Position numbers and translations under genes: made by a program
DNA from: Arthrobacter sp. AQ5-06
GTDB taxonomy: Bacteria; Actinomycetota; Actinomycetes; Actinomycetales; Micrococcaceae
Direction of reading: 5' to 3'
Assembly (NCBI RefSeq): GCF_003287955.1
Contig: NZ_QMKP01000014.1
Location: 1 to 64,000 of the forward strand
DNA length: 64,000 nt
Shown: one piece after another, positions 27,573-36,837 of the stretch
Position numbering within the stretch: position 1 is the stretch's first letter
How the letters are laid out: every line of letters begins with the position of its first letter
The notes under the pieces: model-generated
The model's database searches: none
What the model was told of the DNA's origin: nothing
The model's input: the letters and a program-made list of their open reading frames with translations, nothing else

Positions 27573-27656
27573 CGAGGGGTCCCTTCCATTGATCCTGAAT
27601 ACGGGGACTTTCCTACGTGGCCCGCGCAATCCCCCGATCAATATTTGTCGCCGCGT

Positions 27657-27694
27657 GTTTCCGTTTGCTCTTCGCTACGTTGCAGACAGGTTAC
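27657..27694 (-). promoter_or_regulatory. GlnR-type nitrogen-control site upstream of amt
   Basis: On the minus strand: GTAAC, 6 bases, GCAAC, 6 bases, AAGAG, 6 bases, GAAAC. This is the a-b-a-b spacing of actinobacterial GlnR boxes (GTnAC-n6-GnAAC twice), with the third element degenerate. It ends 84 bases before the amt start. Confidence 0.6.
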
Positions 27695-28131
27695 GGCCAG
27701 GCGGCTTTCGTGAAGATCTCATGACCGTGATGTTTCCGGCGTGTAAACGGGACCTGTTGAACGGTGTCGGGGCAGGAAGCCCTGCGACCCTGATGCCCGC
27801 GACGGCGGGCGCCGGTGCGCGCACGTGGTGAGAAGCCGCCGTCGGACGCTGAAAAGGGCAACGTTTCCGGAAAGTGAACGGCGGCTCACCGCCGTGGGGC
27901 TGCCGCATTGACATAGCGTGGGGGAGTGCCTCAGCCGTTTGATGAGGGGGCGAAGGCTGAGTTTGTCCGGCGGGCAGGAACGTGACGCGGGTGGATCTGC
28001 CCAGGGGCGTCGCATGATGCGCACCTGGACTGTTTTGGGCCGTGGCTGGCTGCGCTCAGGGGATTTGTGCTTTCCTGAGCGCGGCCAGCTCTCGCCTGGC
28101 GGGGTTCCCCGGGAGGATCCGCCAAGCGGGG
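27695..28131. other. Intergenic stretch without a recognisable gene
   Basis: Contains a short hairpin ACGGCGG/CCGCCGT at 27878-27895. Short open frames on both strands are Arg/Pro-rich and look non-coding. Confidence 0.5.
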
Positions 28132-28926
28132 TCAGAAGGTCCGGGCGTTGGCCAGGACGGGCAGGCTGCTGCGGACTTCGGCAATGACGGCCTGGTCAAT
28201 GTCGACGACGGCGAGTTCCGGTTCGCCGCCGAGGGCCACCAGTGCAGCACCGAGGGGAGAGATGACGGCGCTGTGGCCGACGCCGGTGGGAGCGTTGCCC
28301 GCGGAGGCGATGCCGGCGCTTGCCGGATCGCCCTGTCCGCAGGCCACCACGAAGGTGGTGCTGTCCAAGGCGCGGGCGCGGACCAGGAGGTCCCACTGAT
28401 CAGCCTTGCCCTCGCCGGCACCCCACGAGGCGCAGACGATGTTGACTTGGGCGCCGGCTTTGGCATTGGCCGTGAACAGCGCCGGGAACCGTACGTCGTA
28501 GCAGGTGGCCAGGCCGAAGGTGGTGCCGTTCACTTCGAAGGTCACGGGGGCTGTTCCGGCGTCCACGGTATCGGACTCGGCGAAACCAAATGCATCAAAG
28601 AGGTGGATCTTGTCGTAGGAGGTCTCGATGCCAGGGCCGGTGACCAGCAGGGTATTCCGCACGCGGCCGCCGTCGCCCGGCGTGAACATGCCCGCCACGA
28701 CGGTGATATCCAGCTCTTGGGCAATGCTGCGGACGGCGGCGGCCCATGGCCCGTCCAGCGGCTCGGCAATGTCCGCCAGGCTGTTGCCGAACGCGCGCAT
28801 CGCGGCTTCCGGGAACACCACGAGCTCGGCTCCGGCGGCTTTGGCACGCGTGGCGTAGTCTCGAATCAGCTCGAGGTTGGCGGCCAGATCGGCTCCTGTG
28901 ATGATTTGGGCCACTGCTAAACGCAT
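28132..28926 (-). CDS. Carbon-nitrogen hydrolase (nitrilase superfamily)
   Basis: 264 aa amidase. Catalytic triad Glu40 (VFPEAAM), Lys106 (YDKIHLFD) and Cys142 (ATCYDVRFP) are all present. Length and motifs fit the omega-amidase/N-carbamoyl-amidase group that hydrolyses small amides. ATG at 28926 with GGAG eight bases upstream. Divergent from a GntR gene only 32 bases away, whose operator lies between them; that regulator is now broken, so control may be lost. Confidence 0.87.
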   Translation of the reverse strand: MRLAVAQIITGADLAANLELIRDYATRAKAAGAELVVFPEAAMRAFGNSLADIAEPLDGPWAAAVRSIAQELDITVVAGMFTPGDGGRVRNTLLVTGPGIETSYDKIHLFDAFGFAESDTVDAGTAPVTFEVNGTTFGLATCYDVRFPALFTANAKAGAQVNIVCASWGAGEGKADQWDLLVRARALDSTTFVVACGQGDPASAGIASAGNAPTGVGHSAVISPLGAALVALGGEPELAVVDIDQAVIAEVRSSLPVLANARTF

Positions 28927-28947
28927 GAAATTGCTCCAGTCTTTTGT

Positions 28948-28960
28948 ATACATAATGTAT
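28948..28960. promoter_or_regulatory. GntR-type operator between the nitrilase and gntR genes
   Basis: ATACAT-A-ATGTAT is a perfect 13-bp palindrome overlapping the ATG of the divergent gntR gene. TATAC/GTAT symmetry is typical of FCD-type GntR sites. Confidence 0.55.
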
Positions 28961-29265
28961 GCGAAAAAGTTCGGGGACGGCGGCGTCCGGCCGCGAGAAG
29001 GCATACGCGTACTTGCGCGAAAACATCCTGATTGACCCGAGGTGCAGGGGAAGTTCCTGAACGAGCAGGAACTGGCCGCCGAGATCGGCGTTTCGCGAAC
29101 TGCGGTCCGGGAGGCGCTCCTGCTCCTCGTCTCCGACGGCCTGGTGGAACTGATTCCTCAGCGCGGAGCCTATGTTCCGCCGGTGACCGGCCGCGAAATG
29201 TCGGAGTTGATGGAACTCCGTGGTGTGCTGGAAGCCATGCCGCCCGCCTGGTTATCGAACAGCGC
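28959..29265 (+). pseudogene. Truncated, frameshifted GntR (FCD) regulator
   Basis: ATG at 28959 gives MRKSSGTAASGREKAYAYL and a stop after 33 codons; a one-base shift near 29037 restores LNEQELAAEIGVSRTAVREA, the winged helix, then GAYVPPVTGREMSELMELRG. Homology stops near 29265, before the FCD ligand domain, where transposon-like sequence begins. Confidence 0.75.
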
Positions 29266-29276
29266 CGCTGTCAGTT

Positions 29277-29393
29277 TCAGAAGTCGTCTGCACTGGATCC
29301 CGCGGAAGCACGGGGCGAGTGCAGAGGACTGTTGACATCGGGTTGTCAGAAGTCCCGTGCACCGTCCTGCACTTTTTCAAGAGTCCTCTGCAC
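29277..29393. repeat. Cluster of short direct and inverted repeats, res-like
   Basis: TCAGAAGTCnnnTGCAC occurs at 29277-29293 and 29346-29362. GTGCAGAGGACT (29319-29330) is exactly inverted at 29382-29393, and TGACA/TGTCA (29334-29348) lies between. It adjoins the broken resolvase and the truncated gntR, so terminal-repeat or resolution-site remnants are likely. Confidence 0.5.
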
Positions 29394-29403
29394 CAAACCC
29401 GCG

Positions 29404-29992
29404 CTAAGGCGCTGCGGCTGCCGCGGTGGTGGTTGCTGGGACCCAGCGGTACAGCGTCGGTACTGAGACGCCGAGGCTGGCGGCTACTTCTGTTGGTGGA
29501 GTCCCTTGGCTGCGCAGTTTCCGCGGAGCGGATCTTGGCGTCAGTCATTATTCGTTTGCGGCCACCGATCCTGCCTTGTTCCCTGGCTACCTGGAGACCG
29601 GCCTGGGTGCGCTCGATCATGAGCTCACGCTCCATCTGGGCCAGGGAGGCCATGACGTTGAAGAAGAAACGCCCCGACGCTGTAGTGGTGTCGGTGGTGT
29701 CGGTGGAGTCGGTCAGGCTGACAAAGCCAATGCCTTGGTCGTTGAGGGCTCCGGCGAAGTCCAGCAAGTCCTTGACGCTTCGGCCGAGTCGGTCAAGCTT
29801 CCAGACCACGAGGGTGTCCCCGTCGCGTAGTTGGTCAAGTGCTTTGGCGAGTCCTGGGCGCTTGGAACGGATGCCGCTGATGGTGTCTTCGTAAATGCGG
29901 TCGCAACCAGCGGTCCGCAGCGCATCGCGTTGAAGGTCAAGGTTCTGGTCTCGTGTAGAGACTCTGGCGTATCCGATGCGATGAGCACTCAT
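29404..29992 (-). pseudogene. Serine resolvase/invertase (Tn3 TnpR type), frameshifted near the end
   Basis: MSAHRIGYARVSTRDQNLDL holds catalytic Ser12; the Arg-rich segment KLDRLGRSVKDLL and FFFNVMASLAQMERELMIER complete the catalytic domain. After KIRSAE (near 29517) a one-base shift is needed to continue the DNA-binding domain TPPTEVAASLGVSVPTLYRW, ending AAAAAP at the TAG at 29404. Unshifted, the frame runs on into nonsense to 29252. The catalytic domain could still be made, but the HTH would be lost. Confidence 0.8.
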
Positions 29993-30526
29993 GTGGGCGG
30001 TTCTCCATTCTCAAAACTGGATTCAGCCTCCGAGCTCGACTGTACAGTTTCGAGAACTATTTGTGAGAACCAGGGCCTATGGCGGGGCTTTTCATCACAA
30101 TGGCGGTTTCCCGCAGAACGGCGTGGCTTTGCGGCCCTTTACTGCAAGCGCCGCCATTCTCAATTCAAGATGTTCTTGAAATCCTGAGTTTCCGAGAATG
30201 GCGGCCAGGCCGCGTGGGTGCCCCCGACCGTGGTGCCATTCCCCCTGCCGTACGGGGCTGGGGCCGCATCCCGGACCAATACGTCTTTGGCGCCGCTATT
30301 CAAGCAGCATCAAGCACCTGACGACCGGCCCGCGCCCTAACGCACCGAAGGACGCCAAGTAGCATCGGGGCCGCCGGTTGCCTGAGTGGCCGAAGGGCCG
30401 CTCCGATCACAGGAGCGGCCCTCTGGCCTTGTCCATCTTCTATTGTTGGTGCGTGCTCATGGCCATGTGGTCGTGCGCGCGCGCAGATCCCTGGCGGGGC
30501 CTACGGCCCATTCCTTCCCCGGGGCA
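29993..30526. other. Gene-free stretch with several inverted repeats
   Basis: TTCTCAAAACTG (30008-30019) faces CAGTTTCGAGAA (30045-30056), one mismatch. GCCATTCTC (30153-30161) faces GAGAATGGC (30194-30202), and between them TTCAAGATGTTCTTGAA (30164-30180) is itself palindromic. These lie upstream of the resolvase where a resolution site is expected. No open frame looks coding. Confidence 0.5.
30395..30421 (-). terminator. Terminator-like hairpin after the secreted GH31 genes
   Basis: GGGCCGCTCC and GGAGCGGCCC pair perfectly around a seven-base loop. On the minus strand it lies about 105 bases past the stop of the CBM20 enzyme and is followed by TTCGGCC. Confidence 0.55.
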
Positions 30527-33436
30527 TCAGAAACCTCCCATAGTCGCTCCCGCTGAATCGGAAGCAGGGGTGGTGAAGGTCGAGTTGGAGCCGGTCTGCC
30601 AGGCATCTGCGGAGGCCGGGTAGTTGGAATCCTGGCGCTTAATGCACTTCCACTCGATGGCAGTGTTCGGCGGCAGGTCGCTGATCGTGCCGGTCCAGGT
30701 GGGGTAGGAGGTGGGGTCGAGCTTGACGGCGCCAGCCGGCGACCAGTTCCCCAACTCGGGGACGTTACCCACGACGTAGACAGACTGCCCGATGGTGGTG
30801 GTGCCGTTTGAGCAGGTGAAGTTGGCTGACACCGGGGTCTGGCCGAGGGTGAACTGGAACGACTTCGCGGTACCGACCGTGGTGCTATCGGATTTGGCGA
30901 CGACGAGGTTCCCGCCGGCGTTGTACCAGCCGCTACTGGCGGCGTCGAAAGCTGCCTTGTTCGCGTAATGGGTCAGCGGTGTTCCGTTCAGTGTCACGGC
31001 GGAGGCCTGGGTTTCGTCGGTGACGAGCTGTACGACGTTCTGGCGGCTGTCCGGTGCCCCGGTATAGGTGCCGGACGATGCGGCGACGTTCACGGTTTCG
31101 GTGGACCCTGACAGCTGCTGGGTGATGCCGGTGAGACGCTGCGCTCCGTTCTGGTAGTTGATCGATGTGCCGTCGTCTTCGGTGAGGGTGAAGTTGGAGG
31201 AGTTGGTGTCCGGGTAGACCTGGACGACGAGTTCGTTGCGGGTCGTCCCATCGGTGCGGGCGCCGGTGACGTTCATAGTTTTGTCGTCGACGTACATCTT
31301 GGGCAGGATAGCGCCGGCCTTGGCGAACGCGGGGAGCTGGAAGACTCCGTTGGTCCATTCGGGCAGGTTGTTCGCCCACTGCCCGGTGCTGACGTACTTC
31401 TTGTTGGTGTGGTAGTCGTACCAGGCGCCGGCGGGCAGGTACATGTTCCTCTGCCGTTCGCCCGATGCAGCGACAACTCCGACCAGCATGTTCGGGCCGA
31501 TCATCTTCTCGCTGCCCATGGTGCGGACGTTCGGGTCGTTCTGGTAGTAGTACACCAGCGGCGGGGCGAGGGGGTCTCCGGTGCTGTAGGCGTTGTGCGC
31601 CACGGAGTAGTAGTAGGGAGTGAGCTCGTAGCGCTGGCGGAGGTTGGCCAGGTTGCTGGGGACGTCGCCGATCTTGTCGGGGGCTGTCTGCTGGCAATTG
31701 CAGAGATTGTCGGTGTGGGGGCGGATCGGAACGTCGAACCATGCAGAATTCGCGAACCACTGAGTATAGATCTCGTTGATGTCGGACCCGGGGATGGCCT
31801 CGTCGCGGTGGAAGCCCCCGATGTCGGATCCGAAGTAGTCGATGCCTGACATCGACATCTCCATCTGGACATTGGCCTGGTCTGCTATGGCGGTCATGCG
31901 GGTGGCGATGTCACCGGACCACATGGCTGCTCCGTAGCGCTGGATCCCGGCGGCGCCGGAGCGGCTCAGGATGAAGGGCCGCTGGGTTGAGGAAGCGGCG
32001 GTGTACCCTTGGGCGACGCTGTTGGCCCATTCCAGGGCGTACAGGTTGTGGTAGTCGGCGTGGGCGTGTTTGCCGGGCAGCAGGCCGGCGGTCCAGTCGG
32101 TGGAGTCGTACATCTCGGGCTCTCCGAGGTCGAGCCAGTGGCCGAGGATGCCCATGTTGACCAGGGGCTGTTCCTTGGTCGCAGCCCAGTAGGCTCCGGC
32201 GGCCGGCTGGGTCCTGTCGATCATGCTTCCGCGGCCCCACCAGTCGTTGGCGGTGAGGTAGACGGGAGCGCAGGTGGAGCAGCCGGCGCGGGCCAGGTAG
32301 CCCTGGTTGGCCAGGTTGGTGTACTCCGGGAGTCCCTTGCCGATGTATGACTCTTCGATGGTCATCAGGCCGATGCCCTGGGTGTCGCGATAGTCGGCGA
32401 TCTTGGACGCGGCGTTGGGGAAGTTGGTCGGGTCGAACTGGAGGGTGCCCATCTTGGTGTTGTCGGAGCCGGCTGTGACGCCGCCGAACCATTGCAGGTC
32501 GAGCATGAAGCCGTCGACGGGGAATTTGTCGGCGCGGAGGCCGGCCAGGCTGTTGTCGATCTCAGTCCAGTTGTCGTACCCGTATTCGGAGTTCCAGAGC
32601 CCGAATACCTTCTGCGGGGGCACCGGCGGGTGGCCGGTGAGGGCCATGTAGCTCTTGCGCAGGTCGGGCAGGGTGGGTCCGGTGATGACGTACCAGCGCA
32701 GCTGGTCACCGTATGTGTCCATAGTCCAGGGGTCTGCGGTGAGGTTCCAGTCCTGTTTGTAGACCTGGTCGACGAAGAGCCCGTAGTTGGCGTTGTTGGC
32801 GCCGACGGCGAAGAGGACGGGGATCTGGGTGTTGCCGACTGGGCCGTTGTCGACGTCGTAGTTCATGGTGTTGCCGTAGGCGCCTGGGGAGGAGCGGTCG
32901 ACTCCGACCCTGTCTCCGTCGGAGTTGCCGCCGGTGAAGAATTCCTCGCCGAGGCCGTAGGCGTTCTGCATGGAGGACTTGGTGAAGGACAGCCCCTTCC
33001 ACGCTGCCGTCAAGTTCCGTGGGCAGACGGTGTGCAGCGGCAGGGCCGGCGTTCGGGTCGTGTCCGTGACGTCAGCGCACATGGTCGTGGTGTTGACACT
33101 GACCTGGATGTGCGCGGTGCTGACGGTCGAGGCGGTCTGGGTGAAGGCCGTGGGGCCTGCGTAGCTGGTCGAGGCGACTTGGTCCGTAGTAGGGATGGCC
33201 ACTCCGGCGCCGGACCCTGATCCTGTGCCCATCTCGAAGTGGACCAGGTCGTCGCTGAGGAATTCCGCGACCAGGTAGTCGCCGGCTCCGGTGAACTGCA
33301 CGCGCTGGATCCCTGCCGCATGGGCCGGGACGGCGGTCACAAAAGTGGACCCGGCGGCGGAGGCGAGCAGCATGAGCACTCCGACGAGGATCCCGCTGAG
33401 GCGGTTTCGGCGCCGGTCTCGGCGTGGGGCGATCAT
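30527..33436 (-). CDS. Secreted GH31 glucosidase/transglucosidase with C-terminal CBM20
   Basis: About 969 aa. Basic N-terminus and hydrophobic core to AVPAHAAG form a Sec signal peptide (cleavage near 43). GH31 barrel: nucleophile Asp436 in WLDLGEPEMY, acid/base Asp509 in WSGDIATR. The last 100 residues (FTCSNGTTTIGQSVYVVGN and LGNWSPAGAVKLD) are a starch-binding CBM20. The signature differs from the neighbouring two GH31 enzymes, so it catalyses a different step; alpha-1,6-glucosyl transfer onto maltooligosaccharides, the first step of cycloalternan synthesis (CtsZ role), is the best inference. Its ATG overlaps the stop of the other secreted enzyme. Confidence 0.87.
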   Translation of the reverse strand: MIAPRRDRRRNRLSGILVGVLMLLASAAGSTFVTAVPAHAAGIQRVQFTGAGDYLVAEFLSDDLVHFEMGTGSGSGAGVAIPTTDQVASTSYAGPTAFTQTASTVSTAHIQVSVNTTTMCADVTDTTRTPALPLHTVCPRNLTAAWKGLSFTKSSMQNAYGLGEEFFTGGNSDGDRVGVDRSSPGAYGNTMNYDVDNGPVGNTQIPVLFAVGANNANYGLFVDQVYKQDWNLTADPWTMDTYGDQLRWYVITGPTLPDLRKSYMALTGHPPVPPQKVFGLWNSEYGYDNWTEIDNSLAGLRADKFPVDGFMLDLQWFGGVTAGSDNTKMGTLQFDPTNFPNAASKIADYRDTQGIGLMTIEESYIGKGLPEYTNLANQGYLARAGCSTCAPVYLTANDWWGRGSMIDRTQPAAGAYWAATKEQPLVNMGILGHWLDLGEPEMYDSTDWTAGLLPGKHAHADYHNLYALEWANSVAQGYTAASSTQRPFILSRSGAAGIQRYGAAMWSGDIATRMTAIADQANVQMEMSMSGIDYFGSDIGGFHRDEAIPGSDINEIYTQWFANSAWFDVPIRPHTDNLCNCQQTAPDKIGDVPSNLANLRQRYELTPYYYSVAHNAYSTGDPLAPPLVYYYQNDPNVRTMGSEKMIGPNMLVGVVAASGERQRNMYLPAGAWYDYHTNKKYVSTGQWANNLPEWTNGVFQLPAFAKAGAILPKMYVDDKTMNVTGARTDGTTRNELVVQVYPDTNSSNFTLTEDDGTSINYQNGAQRLTGITQQLSGSTETVNVAASSGTYTGAPDSRQNVVQLVTDETQASAVTLNGTPLTHYANKAAFDAASSGWYNAGGNLVVAKSDSTTVGTAKSFQFTLGQTPVSANFTCSNGTTTIGQSVYVVGNVPELGNWSPAGAVKLDPTSYPTWTGTISDLPPNTAIEWKCIKRQDSNYPASADAWQTGSNSTFTTPASDSAGATMGGF

Positions 33437-36400
33437 GGCCTGCCCACCATGAGGGTGTCGAGGTTGATGGCGGCTGTGTTGGCCGTGTCGTAGGAGATCT
33501 TCAGCGAGTGCCGTCCTGAGGTGAGGGTGGTGCTGATGGTTGCGTTGCCCCATGTGTCCCAGTTGGCCAAGGTGGGCAGCGTCAGGGTTCCGATGGCCGT
33601 CCCGTCGACGTAGATGGTTCTGGTGGCTGGCCCGCCTGTGGCGTTGGCGTAGCGGAAGGTGAGTTGGTGGGTGCCGGTGGCGTTGGCGCTGATATCGAAG
33701 GTGAGGGAGGAACCGGCGGCGGCGAAGCCGTCGACGAAGCCAGTGCCGGTGTATCCGGCGTGGTCGGTGTTGGTGGTGGTTCCTGTTGCGGTGGCGAATT
33801 CCGCTTCGTATGCGCTCTTGTTGACCCCGGAGATGATGACGGTGCGGGTTGTGGTTCCGGAGGCGAGTTTGATGAGGGTGAACTGCTGGACGGGATCCCA
33901 GTACCAGCCGGTTGCCGCGGCGGTGAGGCCGCTGAGCGTGCTGTAGGCGGTCATAGCGGTTCCGTCAACTGTGATGGTGCTGGGGATGGTGGTGTTGACC
34001 TGGAGGGTTGCGGCGGCAGCGAGCCGTGGCACGGTGGCGGTGACCTGGTGGCTGCTCCAGTTCTCGGTGCTGGTGACCTGCTTGACGGTACCGGCGGCGT
34101 CGTCGAAGTAGTCGGCCGAGGTGGATCCTGCGGGGTAGATCCGGAAGACGAGGTTCGTGTAGTTGTAGACGTCGTTGCCGATGTTGCCGCCGTACTCGTA
34201 GTTGGCGTTGAGGTTGAGCGGGATGATAGCGCCGTCACGGGCGAAGACGGGGATGGTCGAGGTGTCGGCGTTGTAGGTCTTGTTGCCGGGCCCGGACGCT
34301 TTGCCCCCGTTGGTGACGTCGTGCCATTCTCCGCCCGGGAGGTAGAGCGAGACCGAGGTGGCCCCTTGGGTGGTAATGGGTGCGACGAGAAGCTGCCGCC
34401 CGAACATGTACTGCATGTCAAGGGCGGCGGCCGAGCCGTCGCCGGGGAACGCGAGCCGCATGGTCTGCAGGAGCGGCAGCCCGGTTGTGGAGGCCTTCTT
34501 GGCCTCGGTATAGATGTACGGGATCAGGTTCATCCGGGTGTTGGCGAACTTGCGGAAGGTGGGGATCACCGTGGTGTCGCCGGTGCGGGCCTGGACATTC
34601 CAGGGCGTTCTGGCTTCCGAGAGGCTGGGGTTGGACTTCTCGGAGTGGTACTGCATCATCGGGGAGTAGGTCTGCTGGGCGGCGGCGCGCAGGTACAGTT
34701 CGCTGGTTGGGAAGGTTCCGGTGAAGCCGGCCATGTCCCAGGCCCAGAACGCGATGCCGGACTCCCCTCCGCTGAGGCCGGCGCGCAAGGCCTGCTGGAA
34801 GGCTGAGAAGGTGGAGGCCTGGTCGCCCGCCCAGTAGATCGAGTGTGCCTGGGCGCCGGCCGTGCCGCCCCGGCTGAACAGGACCCCGTTGCCGCTCTTC
34901 TTGGTCTGGACGTAGCTGCCATACGCGCTGGTGTAGGCGTTGGTGTAGCCGTTGTGCATCTCGTCGCCCTTGCGGCCATCGGCGAAGGTGGCGTTGCGGC
35001 CGAAGATCATCTCGCCGCCGTCGGTCTTCATGCCGTCGATGCCGACGTCGTCGAACAGGTAGGCGCGCTTGCTCATCCACCACGAGGTGGCGGCTGTGTT
35101 GGTGAAGTCCGGCATGGTGCTGTCACCGAACCACTCACCGGTCGGGATCCGGTACACCCCGCCGGCTCCGTCACCGACCAGGTACCCCTGGGTGGTGGCG
35201 TAGCTCTGGTCATTCAGGTGCTGCTGGGGCGGGCTGGATGGGTTGGTGTCGAAGTCCTGCTTCAGGACCGGGATCTGCCACAGGACGACCTTGATGTTCT
35301 GGCCGTGGGCGGCGGCGACCATCGTCTTGGGGTCGCTCCACTCGCCGCCGGACGGGAAGGTGAGGTCGCTGTAGCCCAGGGCGTCGCTGCCGGGCTTGGC
35401 GGTGTAGGTGGCGCCATGCCAGACATAGAAGGTGGCCTCGTCGCTCCACTGCTCCAGCACCAGGACACTGTGCGGGATGTTGTAGCTGATGACGTTGCCC
35501 AGCTCGGTAGTCACCTCGGTCTGGGTGTTCCACTCGTTGGCGGACATCCACAGGCCGAAGGCCCACTTCGGGGGAAGCCAGGGGCGGCCGGTGATTGAAG
35601 TGTACGCGTCCAGAATGTTGGCCTGGGTGCCGGTGAGGAAGTGGTAGTCGACGGTGGCGTCGAGTGCGCCGCCAGTATCGACGGTGAATCCGACCATGTC
35701 GGCGAGGTGGGTGCACACGTTGAACAGGGAATAGCGGGTGCTGGGGATGTACACGCCGTAGCCGGCGGAGTTGGTGAAGAAGGGTACCGCCATGTAGGTG
35801 CGGTGGGTGGGGCCTTGGTCCTGGTACTGGTTGTACACGTAGTTGTCGACGTCGCGGCCGCGCTGGTCGAGGTAGTCGTACCGTTCGCCGAACCCTTCGA
35901 ACCGTTCTCCGGCTGGGGTCAGCCAGTGGTCCTCGATCTTGCTGACGGTGGTGGCGCCGTCACTAGCCCACCCCGTGTTCCGGAACGCGGCCGGGTCGTA
36001 CTGCTGGGCGATCAGTGTTGTCCCGTCGGCCTTGTAGACCGAGACCCGGTAGGGGTTCTTCTGGATTCGAACCTGCAGCGCGCTGGTCGAAAGCTGCAGG
36101 GTGCTGGAGGTATTGGTAATCGAGTACGAACTTGATCCGGTGACGTTCAGGCCGCTGCCGTGCGGTGCGATCTGGACGTGGAAGCGGTCGGCAGCCGGGA
36201 AAGTGAAACGAATCTTAGGGGAAAAGCTTCCAGAGGTGTCGCTCACCGCAACGTCGACGGAGGTCCCGTTGTCGGTGTAACCGCTGACGTTGCCGGTGCC
36301 AGACCAGTCCGTGACCGCAAAGCTGTACGGGCCGCTGGTGAGGGCGCCGGTTCCGTCGACGTCGGCGTGGACGGTGTAGGTGATCTGGTCGCCTTTGACG

Positions 36401-36771
36401 AAGGACCCAAGGTTGACCTTCCAGTAGCTGTTGTTGCCGCTGTTGTACTCGAAGGCACAACCCACATCGGTCTGGGCGACCCCGTTCTTGGACCAGGAGA
36501 CCCAGCACGTCTGCCCCGGGGAGATCGGCCATGTGGCCGAGTGCATCTGGACCGTCTGGCTGGCCATGGGGTCGCGCGGGCTGCGTTCGGTCGGCATTGT
36601 GCTGTACAGCTCGTCGTAGCCGGTCGGGCCGTGAAAGACGCCGCTGATGGTGTCGGCGTGGGCCGGGTCGGAGCGCAGGACCGCCGGCAGCAGGATGATC
36701 GGCACAGCGCCCAGGATGCCGAGGATGGCGGTGCGGCGGGTGACCGTTGGTGGGACGGAGACGGAAATCAT
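33433..36771 (-). CDS. Secreted GH31 enzyme with C-terminal CBM35-like domain, 3-alpha-isomaltosyltransferase-like
   Basis: About 1112 aa. T-R-R-T-A-I-L-G followed by a hydrophobic stretch to PAHA suggests a Tat-type signal. Nucleophile Asp584 in MKTDGGE and acid/base Asp650 in WAGDQAS; ANEWNTQTE is also found in the cytoplasmic GH31 here and is typical of 3-alpha-isomaltosyl enzymes. The final 130 residues (YEAEFATATG to INLDTLMVG) form a CBM6/35-type beta-sandwich. Likely joins isomaltosyl units by alpha-1,3 bonds to close the cyclic tetrasaccharide (CtsY role). Start at MISVSV; AGGA stands only three bases before it, so the start is less certain. Confidence 0.87.
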   Translation of the reverse strand: MISVSVPPTVTRRTAILGILGAVPIILLPAVLRSDPAHADTISGVFHGPTGYDELYSTMPTERSPRDPMASQTVQMHSATWPISPGQTCWVSWSKNGVAQTDVGCAFEYNSGNNSYWKVNLGSFVKGDQITYTVHADVDGTGALTSGPYSFAVTDWSGTGNVSGYTDNGTSVDVAVSDTSGSFSPKIRFTFPAADRFHVQIAPHGSGLNVTGSSSYSITNTSSTLQLSTSALQVRIQKNPYRVSVYKADGTTLIAQQYDPAAFRNTGWASDGATTVSKIEDHWLTPAGERFEGFGERYDYLDQRGRDVDNYVYNQYQDQGPTHRTYMAVPFFTNSAGYGVYIPSTRYSLFNVCTHLADMVGFTVDTGGALDATVDYHFLTGTQANILDAYTSITGRPWLPPKWAFGLWMSANEWNTQTEVTTELGNVISYNIPHSVLVLEQWSDEATFYVWHGATYTAKPGSDALGYSDLTFPSGGEWSDPKTMVAAAHGQNIKVVLWQIPVLKQDFDTNPSSPPQQHLNDQSYATTQGYLVGDGAGGVYRIPTGEWFGDSTMPDFTNTAATSWWMSKRAYLFDDVGIDGMKTDGGEMIFGRNATFADGRKGDEMHNGYTNAYTSAYGSYVQTKKSGNGVLFSRGGTAGAQAHSIYWAGDQASTFSAFQQALRAGLSGGESGIAFWAWDMAGFTGTFPTSELYLRAAAQQTYSPMMQYHSEKSNPSLSEARTPWNVQARTGDTTVIPTFRKFANTRMNLIPYIYTEAKKASTTGLPLLQTMRLAFPGDGSAAALDMQYMFGRQLLVAPITTQGATSVSLYLPGGEWHDVTNGGKASGPGNKTYNADTSTIPVFARDGAIIPLNLNANYEYGGNIGNDVYNYTNLVFRIYPAGSTSADYFDDAAGTVKQVTSTENWSSHQVTATVPRLAAAATLQVNTTIPSTITVDGTAMTAYSTLSGLTAAATGWYWDPVQQFTLIKLASGTTTRTVIISGVNKSAYEAEFATATGTTTNTDHAGYTGTGFVDGFAAAGSSLTFDISANATGTHQLTFRYANATGGPATRTIYVDGTAIGTLTLPTLANWDTWGNATISTTLTSGRHSLKISYDTANTAAINLDTLMVGRP

Positions 36772-36837
36772 TGTCCTGCTTTCTTCTGGAGGGGGCTCAT
36801 CCAGCGGACAGGCCGACAAGGGTCGACTCGTTGCTGT

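Noticed and set aside
26319..27713. 464-codon plus-strand frame opposite amt
   Set aside because: His/Gln/Gly-rich composition and exact antisense to a clear ammonium transporter.
30370..30425. Sequence resembling the D-arm of a tRNA-Ser followed by a hairpin
   Set aside because: The stem after it is 10 bp, too long for an anticodon arm, and no T-arm or acceptor pairing is present; explained as a terminator hairpin.
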